This document shows positions 8,677 to 15,738 of a stretch of 64,000 bases of DNA, one piece after another (position 1 is the stretch's first letter; every line of letters starts with the position of its first letter). Source of the stretch: DASRFA01 sp035651755 (GTDB taxonomy: Bacteria > Desulfobacterota > Binatia > UBA12015); contig DASRFA010000036.1 in the NCBI GenBank assembly GCA_035651755.1, positions 1 to 64,000 of the forward strand, read 5' to 3'. The notes under the pieces were generated by a model. The model saw only the letters and a program-made list of their open reading frames with translations, was not told where the DNA came from and searched no databases. A program made the position numbers and the translations under genes.

Positions 8677-9073
8677 CCCACAGGTAGCCTGGGGCGTTGC
8701 AACGAGGGCTTCAGCCGGCCACGGTTCGCCTCGTTCATGACCCAGCTCATTGAACCGCGGAAGTCTAACACCGGCATGCAGCGGCCGGCGCTGCGCGCCG
8801 CCGCTGATGCCGCTCGTTCGCCAGGGCGCACCCCGAGGTGACGCTCGAGCCGGTCGGCATGAACGACGCCGTCGCGTTCATGGTCGCGCGAGCACGGGCG
8901 ATCGCGACGTCCGCGCGTGACGCCGGCTGAGCGCGGCGGCCGTCTCGCGTAACCTCCCGGCGATCGCTTCGCTTGTGCGGCTGAGCAAACCGAGCCACGA
9001 TTCTCGTCTCACCGCTACGTAATGATCGGAGCCGCCCGCTCGCAGGGGCGCGTGCTCACGGGAGGCGACTGCC
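8677..9073. other. Intergenic stretch; possible gene remnant, leader of the ThDP enzyme
   Basis: About 400 bp. A short frame ending at 8930 (visible residues HPEVTLEPVGMNDAVAF then a helical tail) reads like the C-terminal end of a longer protein, but a stop precedes it and nothing upstream continues it. The last 15 bases supply the ribosome binding site (GGAGG at 9061) of the next gene. Nothing else seen. Confidence 0.4.
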
Positions 9074-10780
9074 ATGAGCGAAATCACCGGCGGAGAGGTG
9101 CTGGCGCGCTGCCTCGCGAGCGAGGGCATTCGCTTCGTCTTCGGGCTGCCGTGCCCGGAGGTCGACCCGCTTCTCGCGAGCCTGGAGGCGCACGAGATCC
9201 GGCTCGTGCCCGTCCGCCACGAGGCGGCCGCCGTCCACATGGCCGAGGGCCTCTACAAGACGACCGGCGCGGTGGCCGCGGTGCTCGGCAATCCCGGGCC
9301 CGGGTCCGCGAACCTCCTCCCGGGCGTCATCACCGCGCGGCACGAGGGCGTCCCCGTCCTGGTCGTCACGGCGCAGCACCGCCTCGGGATCGTCTACCCG
9401 TCGCCGCCGTCGACGTTCCAGGGGCAGGACCAGCTCGACGTGTTCCGGCCCGCCGTCAAGTGGGGCGGGCCGATCCTCGACTGGGCGCGCATCCCGGAAG
9501 TCGCGGCGATGGCGTTCCGCGAGATGTGGTGCGGACGGCCCGGGCCCGTCCACCTCGAGATCCCGGCCCCTGTCCTCTACGCGACCGGCGACGAGCGCGA
9601 GGCTCGCGTCCTTCCTCCCGAGCGCTACCGCGCCGCGGCGCCGCGCCCGGGTGCGGAGCAGATCCGCGAGGCCGCCGCGATGATCGCCGCGGCCAAGCAC
9701 CCCGTTCTCTTCGCCGGCTCCGGCGTCGATCGCGCGGGCGCGAACGGCGCCGTGCGCGAGATCGCGGAGCTGCTCGGCTGTCCGGTGATCACGTCGATGG
9801 CCGGAAGAGCCGCCTTCCCCGCCGACCACCCGCAGCGGCTACACGGCTATGGTCCCGGCGCCGACATGGCGCGGCGCGAAGCCGACGTCCTGTGCGTGCT
9901 GGGCTCCCGCCTCGGCAACCTCGACCTGCCGTACGACGAGTACTGGGGAGACGGGACGAAGCAGAAGCTCGTGCAGATCGACGTCGACCCGCGCAACATG
10001 GGAGTCACCCGCCCTCTGGCGCTCGGGATCGTCGCCGACCTCGCGTTCGCGGCACGCGAGCTCGCGGCCGCGCTGCGCGAAGCGGGCGCGAAGCGCTGCG
10101 ATGCGCGCGACGTCGAGCGCTACTGCGCCGCAGATCGGCGCTGGCGCGAGACGCAGCTCGCGGCGGTCGCCGCGTGGGCGGGGCCGGGAATTCACCCGGC
10201 CCACGCGATGGCGGCGATCGGCGAAGCCTTCGGACCCGATGCCGTGTACGTGACCGACGGCGGAAACACCTCGCTGTGGGCGCACGGCGGGCTGCCTGCG
10301 ACGCGGCCGAGGTCGTACCACAGCATCCTGGAGCTCGGGATGCTGGGCACCGGCATCCCGTCCGCCATCGGCGCGAAGCTCGGCGCCCCCGACCGCGACG
10401 TCGTCTGCGTGACCGGCGACGGTGCCGCCGGGTTCAACTTCATGGAGATGCAATCGGCGGCGCGCGAGCGCGTCAAGATCACGGCGATCGTGTTCGCGGA
10501 AGGGTCCTGGACGATGGAGGAGCCGAACGAGCGAATGCTCTACGGGCGCACGTTCGGCACGGCCATGGGCACGGTTCGGTGGGACAAGGTCGGCGAGGGG
10601 CTCGGCTGCAGCGCCTGGTACGTGGAGAAGCTCGAGGACCTCCCTCCCGCGCTCGCGGGCGCGCGGGCCGCCGACGGTCCGGCGGTGATCTGCCTCCGGA
10701 CCGACCGCGACGCGAACCTCCAGCTTCCGCCCGACATGATCATGCGCTTCGTGGCGGTCTATCAGGGACCCGGCCGCTGA
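9074..10780 (+). CDS. ThDP-dependent enzyme, acetolactate synthase/benzoylformate decarboxylase-like
   Basis: 568 residues with the three-domain plan of the acetolactate synthase superfamily: PYR domain with the activating Glu (VRHEAAAVHMAEG), a central Rossmann-like domain, and a PP domain. The GDG motif is at residues 448-450, but the usual NN about 26 residues on is AE (Ala475-Glu476, in FAEGSW), so metal/ThDP binding is unusual. No FAD- or ADP-binding signature or regulatory subunit is obvious, so biosynthetic acetolactate synthase is unlikely; a decarboxylase, lyase or ligase of oxo acids is more plausible. Start supported by GGAGG 8 bp before ATG. Substrate unknown. Confidence 0.85.
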   Translation: MSEITGGEVLARCLASEGIRFVFGLPCPEVDPLLASLEAHEIRLVPVRHEAAAVHMAEGLYKTTGAVAAVLGNPGPGSANLLPGVITARHEGVPVLVVTAQHRLGIVYPSPPSTFQGQDQLDVFRPAVKWGGPILDWARIPEVAAMAFREMWCGRPGPVHLEIPAPVLYATGDEREARVLPPERYRAAAPRPGAEQIREAAAMIAAAKHPVLFAGSGVDRAGANGAVREIAELLGCPVITSMAGRAAFPADHPQRLHGYGPGADMARREADVLCVLGSRLGNLDLPYDEYWGDGTKQKLVQIDVDPRNMGVTRPLALGIVADLAFAARELAAALREAGAKRCDARDVERYCAADRRWRETQLAAVAAWAGPGIHPAHAMAAIGEAFGPDAVYVTDGGNTSLWAHGGLPATRPRSYHSILELGMLGTGIPSAIGAKLGAPDRDVVCVTGDGAAGFNFMEMQSAARERVKITAIVFAEGSWTMEEPNERMLYGRTFGTAMGTVRWDKVGEGLGCSAWYVEKLEDLPPALAGARAADGPAVICLRTDRDANLQLPPDMIMRFVAVYQGPGR

Positions 10781-10859
10781 CCCGGGCCGCCGCCGCCCGA
10801 TGGCGTTCCTCCCCGCGGCCGTCTTGACGGCGCCGGCGCGCGCCAGCCAAGGTCGCGCG

Positions 10860-12224
10860 ATGGCACGCGAGCTGCGCTTTCCCGACGGATTCCTCTTCGG
10901 CGCCGCCACCGCCGCGCATCAGGTCGAGGGCGGCTGCCTGAGCAACCAGTGGTCGGCCTGGGAGCACGAGGGCGACCACATCCGCGACGGCTCGACGGCC
11001 GACCTCGCGTGCGACCACTACCGGCGCTTCCGCGAGGACTTCGCGCTCGCGCGCGATCTCGGCCACGACGCGCACCGCTTCTCGATCGAGTGGTCGCGTC
11101 TCGAGCCCGAGGAGGGCGCGTTCGACGAGCGCGAAGCGGACCACTACCGCGCCGTCCTGGACGCGATCCGCGAGCACGGTATGGAGCCGCTGCCGACGCT
11201 CCACCACTTCACGAACCCGCTCTGGGTCCAGCGGCAGGGCGGATGGGAGAACCCGAGGGTCGTCGACTGGCTCGCCGGCTTCGCCGGTCGCGCGGCGCGC
11301 GCGTTCGGCGATCGCGTCCGCATCTGGTGGACGATCAACGAGCCGATGGTCGCGCCGGCGCTCTGCTACCTCATGGGCATCCACCCGCCGGCGGTGCGCG
11401 ACTTGACGCGCGCCCTCCCGGTCGCGCGCCACGTGCTGCTCGCCCACGGCGCGATGTACCGCGCGATCAAGGAGGCGGCGCCGCACGCGCCCGCGGTCGG
11501 CCCGGTGCTCCAGATGCCGTACATCGCGCCGCTCGATCCGAGCTCCGACGTCGATCGCGCGGCCGCGGCGCAGCAGGACTTCCTCTTCAACGAGTACTAC
11601 CTCCAGGGCCTCGTGCGCGGCGTCGTCTCGCCGCCCATCGGAGGAGGCGAGGAGATCCCGGGGCTCGCGGGCTCGTACGACGTCGTCGGCCTCAACTACT
11701 ACGCGCGCATGCTGGTCTCGGGCACCGGCGCGCAGGACCTCGTGCACCCGGCCGGTGGCGCCGGCTCCGGTGACGGCGGCGAAGGCGAGATGCCGCTCAT
11801 GGGCGCGCGCCGTCGCGACGAGCCGCCGGAGTTCCACGACCAGATGGGATGGGAGGTCTACCCGCCCGGCCTGCACGCGCAGCTCGTCCGCTTGAAGGCC
11901 CTCGGGAAGCCGCTCTACGTCACCGAGAACGGCATGGCGACGCGCGACGAGCGCGCGCGCTGCCGCCACCTCCTGGCGCACCTCGCGCAGGTCCACCGCG
12001 CGATCGAGGACGGCGCCGACGTCCGCGGCTTCCTCTACTGGACGCTGATGGACAACTTCGAGTGGGCCGAGGGCTACACCAAGACGTTCGGCCTGGTCGA
12101 GGTCGACCGGGCGCGCGACCTCGCGCGCCGCCCGCGCGAGGCGGCGTACCTCTTCCGCGACGTCGCGCGGGCGAAGGCGATCGGCCGCGACGTCTTCGAT
12201 CGCTACGGGGTTGCCGTCGCGTAG
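10860..12224 (+). CDS. Family 1 glycoside hydrolase (beta-glucosidase type)
   Basis: Retaining beta-glycosidase of the GH1 family, 454 residues. It begins at once with FPDGFLFGAATAAHQVEG, the GH1 N-terminal signature. INEP carries the acid/base Glu161, YVTENG the nucleophile Glu356. DNFEWAEGYTKTFGL closes the sugar site as in beta-glucosidases; the Phe-Glu-Trp-Ala-Glu set usually favours glucose-type substrates. No signal peptide, so cytoplasmic. ATG 10860 is preferred to the open frame from 10800, which adds 20 unrelated residues. Follows the ThDP gene by 79 bp. Confidence 0.93.
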   Translation: MARELRFPDGFLFGAATAAHQVEGGCLSNQWSAWEHEGDHIRDGSTADLACDHYRRFREDFALARDLGHDAHRFSIEWSRLEPEEGAFDEREADHYRAVLDAIREHGMEPLPTLHHFTNPLWVQRQGGWENPRVVDWLAGFAGRAARAFGDRVRIWWTINEPMVAPALCYLMGIHPPAVRDLTRALPVARHVLLAHGAMYRAIKEAAPHAPAVGPVLQMPYIAPLDPSSDVDRAAAAQQDFLFNEYYLQGLVRGVVSPPIGGGEEIPGLAGSYDVVGLNYYARMLVSGTGAQDLVHPAGGAGSGDGGEGEMPLMGARRRDEPPEFHDQMGWEVYPPGLHAQLVRLKALGKPLYVTENGMATRDERARCRHLLAHLAQVHRAIEDGADVRGFLYWTLMDNFEWAEGYTKTFGLVEVDRARDLARRPREAAYLFRDVARAKAIGRDVFDRYGVAVA

Positions 12225-12245
12225 GGCGCCGTACGCGAACGGCGC

Positions 12246-13556
12246 ATGGCGCGTTGCGCCGGATCGGCCGTCTGCGACATTCGATCCGTGCCCGTCGCCC
12301 GGATCGAATCGCTCGCCTACGGCCCGCACGGCGTCGCGCGCATCGACGGCAAGGTCCATTTCGTGCGCGGCGCCGCGCCCGGCGACGAGGTCGAGATCGC
12401 CGTTCGCGAGGACCGCGGATCGTTCGCGTACGCCGACGTCGTTCGCGTGATCCGTCGCGGCGAAGCGCGGCGCGAGCCCCCGTGCCCGTACCTGCCGCGC
12501 TGCGGCGGATGCCCGTGGCAGCACGTCGCGGACGACCAGCAGGCGGCGGCGAAGGAGCGCGTCGTGCGCGAGCTGCTCGCGCGCGTCGGCGGCGTCGCGG
12601 ATCCGCGCGTCCTCCCGATCCTGCGACCGTCGCCCGCCTTCGGATACCGCCGCCGGCTGAGCCTCCGGATCGCGGACGGGCGGATCGGGTTCCTCGCGGC
12701 CGCGTCGCACGACCTGGTCCCGATCGACCGGTGTCTCCTCGCCGCGCCCGAGCTCGAGGGATCGATCCCGCTCGCGCAGGCCTGGATCGACGCGCTCCGG
12801 ACGCCGCTCAACCGGATCGAGATCGCGGCGACCGGCGAGGGCGATCGGATCGCGCTCGTCGCGCAGGCCGAGGGCGCCTTCGCAACCGCGGACGCCGCGG
12901 CGACGGAGGCGTTCCTGGCTCGCGAGCCGCGGGTCGCGGGCGCGACGCTCCGCGGCCGCGGCTGGCGGCGCGCTTTCGGGGACGATCTCGTCCGCGTTCC
13001 GCTCGTCGACGGCGACGAGATGCGCCTTCGGGCCGGCGACTTCTCGCAGGTCGGCGACGACGCGAACGAGACCCTCATCCGAACGGTCCTCGACCTCGTC
13101 GGTCCGCTCGCCCGACAGACGGTCGCCGACCTCTACGCCGGCGCCGGCAACCTGAGCATCCCGCTCGCGCGACGCGCCGGGCGCGTCCTCGCGGTCGAGC
13201 GCGCCGCCTCCGGCGCCGCGGCGGCGCGCGCCAACGCCGAGCGGCTCGGGCTCGCGAACCTCGAAGCGATCGCCGGAGACGTTCCGCAAGTGCTCGACCA
13301 GTGGGGCGACGAGCACGTCCTTCTCGAAGCCGTCGTGCTGGATCCGCCGCGGAGCGGCGCCGTGGAGGCGATGCCGCGCATCGCGGCACTCGGACCGCAG
13401 CGCATCGTCTACGTCTCCTGCGATCCGGCGACCCTCGCGCGCGACGTGAAGCGGCTCTGCGGCTCCGGCCAGTACCGGCTCGACCGCGCGCAGCCGATCG
13501 ACTTCTTCCCGCAGACCCATCACGTCGAGACGGTCGCCCTGATCCTCCGGGCCTGA
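12246..13556 (+). CDS. TrmA/RlmD-type RNA (uracil-5-)-methyltransferase
   Basis: SAM-dependent m5U methyltransferase for tRNA or rRNA. Domains in order: TRAM domain (about residues 17-75), iron-sulfur cysteines (CPYLPRCGGC plus a later Cys in IDRCLL), and the Rossmann methyltransferase with DLYAGAGNLSIPLA. The catalytic region VSCDPATLARD includes the nucleophilic Cys, and the general base lies at the C-terminal THHVE. About 436 residues. The first 14 residues look extra: GTG at 12288 just before the TRAM domain may be the real start. Which uridine is modified cannot be decided from sequence; RlmD, RlmC or TrmA remain open. Confidence 0.9.
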   Translation: MARCAGSAVCDIRSVPVARIESLAYGPHGVARIDGKVHFVRGAAPGDEVEIAVREDRGSFAYADVVRVIRRGEARREPPCPYLPRCGGCPWQHVADDQQAAAKERVVRELLARVGGVADPRVLPILRPSPAFGYRRRLSLRIADGRIGFLAAASHDLVPIDRCLLAAPELEGSIPLAQAWIDALRTPLNRIEIAATGEGDRIALVAQAEGAFATADAAATEAFLAREPRVAGATLRGRGWRRAFGDDLVRVPLVDGDEMRLRAGDFSQVGDDANETLIRTVLDLVGPLARQTVADLYAGAGNLSIPLARRAGRVLAVERAASGAAAARANAERLGLANLEAIAGDVPQVLDQWGDEHVLLEAVVLDPPRSGAVEAMPRIAALGPQRIVYVSCDPATLARDVKRLCGSGQYRLDRAQPIDFFPQTHHVETVALILRA

Positions 13557-13655
13557 CGTCGCCCGCGCGGCTTAAGGCCGCCCCACTTTCGGTCGAAGCC
13601 ATTCCATGCGGCACCGCGCCGCCTGCGGCGGCCGGTGCGCGCGAAGGAGGATCTC

Positions 13656-14543
13656 ATGGGGCGCCGCTCTCTCGCAGTCGTCGCGATCGCAGCCGTCGCG
13701 GCTCTCGCTCTCGCCGCGGGCGTGGGGCGCGCGGCCGCGCTCTCGACCTCGATCATGAATCCGACGCCGGTCGGCGAGTCGGGGGTCGTGGAAGCATCGT
13801 TCCCCGAGGGCAAGACGGCGTACTACGTCGCCGCCGACGTGAAGGCGGGGTCGCTCTTGACGCAGATGTCGTTCGACGGGCGTCCCGGCGCGCAGAAGTC
13901 GGTCGACGTCACGCTCCTCGACGCGAGCGGGCGGCAGTCGGCGGGCGCGTGGGTGCACGGCGAGGAGCCGGCGGAGGAGAAGACGCGGATCTTCCCGATC
14001 GACGCGAGCGGAAGGCAGGTCGTCCGCATCGAGGTCGAGGGGCCGCCGACGGCGCGGTTCCGGGTCGAGTTCGGCGGCGATGCGCTCGCCGCCGCCGCCC
14101 CCAAGCCGGCGCCGCCGGCCGGACAGCTCTCGCGCTCGATCTTCACGCCGACCCCGGTCGGTCCCGACGGCGTCGTGAGCGGCCCGCTGCCCGGCGCGGA
14201 CAAGCGCGCGACCTACTACGTCGCCGTCGACGCCAAGAAGGGCGACCTGCTCTCGCAGATCTCTCTCTCGGGACGCGAGGGTGCTGCGAAGTCGCTCGAC
14301 TTCTCGCTTCTCGCCGACGACGCGGCCGCCGGCCAGACCTACTGGGTGCACGGCGAAGGCGCCGCCGAAGAGAAGACGCGCAGCTTCCCGATCGATCGCG
14401 ACGGACGCCGCATCGTCAAGCTCGTCGTGGAAGGGCCGGAGACGGCGCGCTTCAAGGTCGAGCTCGGCGGCTCCGCGCTCGTCCCCCCGACCGCGGCGAG
14501 CGGCGCGGCGACGACGGCGCAAGCCCAGGCCCCGGCTCTGTGA
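13656..14543 (+). CDS. Secreted protein with two copies of an unrecognised ~115-residue domain
   Basis: 295 residues with a clear signal peptide (MGRRSLAVVAIAAVAALALA, cleaved near GRAAA). The mature part is two tandem repeats of one domain. Each copy begins LS(T/R)SI-x2-PTPV, has YYVA-x-D-x-K-x-GxLLxQ(M/I)S and a VHGE-x5-EEKTR-x-FPID block, and ends in EGP-x-TARF-(R/K)VE-(F/L)GG. The fold is probably an all-beta sandwich, similar in feel to PPC domains, but I do not recognise the family. A third copy opens the next gene, which overlaps by GTGA. ATG 13656 has AAGGAGG 5 bp upstream. Likely periplasmic or cell-surface; function unknown. Confidence 0.82.
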   Translation: MGRRSLAVVAIAAVAALALAAGVGRAAALSTSIMNPTPVGESGVVEASFPEGKTAYYVAADVKAGSLLTQMSFDGRPGAQKSVDVTLLDASGRQSAGAWVHGEEPAEEKTRIFPIDASGRQVVRIEVEGPPTARFRVEFGGDALAAAAPKPAPPAGQLSRSIFTPTPVGPDGVVSGPLPGADKRATYYVAVDAKKGDLLSQISLSGREGAAKSLDFSLLADDAAAGQTYWVHGEGAAEEKTRSFPIDRDGRRIVKLVVEGPETARFKVELGGSALVPPTAASGAATTAQAQAPAL

Positions 14544-15517
14544 GCGCGACGGTGCATCCCGCTCGCTCCGCTGCGATCGCTCCCGCGCGCCGGCCGAACG
14601 CGCTCGCGCTCGAGCTCCTGTGCGGCGCCGCGATCTTCGCGGCGATCGCGCTTCTTCCCGTTCTGGCCCTCGGCGCCGACGAGCTCTCGACGTCGGTCAT
14701 GCGCCCATCGGCCGTTCCCGCGAACGGCGTCGTCGCCGGCGCGTTCCCGTCCGGCGAGGCGCGCTACTACTTCGCGATGGACGTCCAGCCGGGCGACCTC
14801 ATGACGCAGATGTCGTACGCCGGCCGCGACGGTGCGCCGAAGGAGGTCGAGCTCGAGCTCCTCGACGGCAGCGCGCGCGTGCGCGACCACTACTGGATCC
14901 ACGGCAGCGAGCCGAGCGCGCAGGCGACGCGCGGCTTCCCGATCGACGCGACCGGCCGGCAGGTGTTCCGCCTCCGCGTGAAGGGTCCGGAGACCGGAAG
15001 GTTCTGCCTCGAGCTCGGGGGCAAGGCGTTTCCGACCACCGGCGACGGCGGCTGCCCGGCGCCGCCGGCCACGGCCGGGGCCCCGGCGACCGCGCCGCCC
15101 ACCGTCAAGACGACGCGCGCGGGCAGCCTGGAGATCGTGGAGTCGCGCTGCGAGCAGCGCCTGCGCGTCGGCTCGGATCTCTTCTTCGACTTCGACAGCT
15201 CGTCGCTCCGGCACGAGGCCGAGCCGACGCTCGGCCAGATCACGGAGCGCCTGACGGGATCGCAATTCCCGGTCGCGATCGAGGGCCACACCGACGCGAA
15301 AGGCGCCGACGACTACAACCAGCACCTCTCGGAAGAGCGCGCGGGATCCGTCAAGACGTACCTCGTCGCCCACGGCGTGCCTCCGACGCGGCTCACGATC
15401 GTCGGGTGGGGAAAGCGGAAGCCGGTCGCTCCCAACGCGAAGGCCGACGGGTCGGACGATCCCGACGGCCGCCAGCGGAACCGGCGCGTCGAGATCGTGA
15501 TCAATACGTGCGTCTAG
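14540..15517 (+). CDS. OmpA-type peptidoglycan-binding protein with N-terminal repeat domain
   Basis: 325 residues. An N-terminal hydrophobic segment (about residues 22-44; signal or anchor) leads into one copy of the domain found twice in the preceding gene (LSTSVM ... VHG-equivalent IHGSEPSAQATR ... GPETGRFCLELGG). After a Pro/Ala linker comes a C-terminal OmpA domain. That domain has FFDFDSSSLR, IEGHTDAKG with NQHLSEERA, and a C-terminal NRRVEIVI; the Asp/Arg pair for diaminopimelate binding is present. GTG 14540 overlaps the previous stop (GTGA), so the two are translationally coupled. It should tether the novel domain to the cell wall. Confidence 0.88.
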   Translation: MSATVHPARSAAIAPARRPNALALELLCGAAIFAAIALLPVLALGADELSTSVMRPSAVPANGVVAGAFPSGEARYYFAMDVQPGDLMTQMSYAGRDGAPKEVELELLDGSARVRDHYWIHGSEPSAQATRGFPIDATGRQVFRLRVKGPETGRFCLELGGKAFPTTGDGGCPAPPATAGAPATAPPTVKTTRAGSLEIVESRCEQRLRVGSDLFFDFDSSSLRHEAEPTLGQITERLTGSQFPVAIEGHTDAKGADDYNQHLSEERAGSVKTYLVAHGVPPTRLTIVGWGKRKPVAPNAKADGSDDPDGRQRNRRVEIVINTCV

Positions 15518-15738
15518 CCGCGATCCCGGCGCCGATCTGACCGCCCGAGCGGTCGCTCGCGCTCCCGGATCGGCCGGGTGCCTCCGATCGCGGCGGCCGT
15601 TCGGCCGACACCCTGGAAAAAGCCGCGCAGCCGTGGCATGCCAGGTAAAGGGGGTCGAGCGGCCGCACCGGTGCAGGGGCCACGCGCGGCTCGCGCCGAG
15701 CCGTACGGGACGCGTCGCCGAAGCCCCATCTCTCCGAC

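Noticed and set aside
8800..8930. Short frame that reads like a protein C-terminus
   Set aside because: A stop lies close upstream and no larger gene can be traced; too little to name as a pseudogene.
11849..15517. A very long plus-strand frame over the methyltransferase and repeat-domain genes
   Set aside because: Only its last 325 codons (from GTG 14540) are a real gene; the rest is low-complexity Arg-rich shadow of the genes in other frames.
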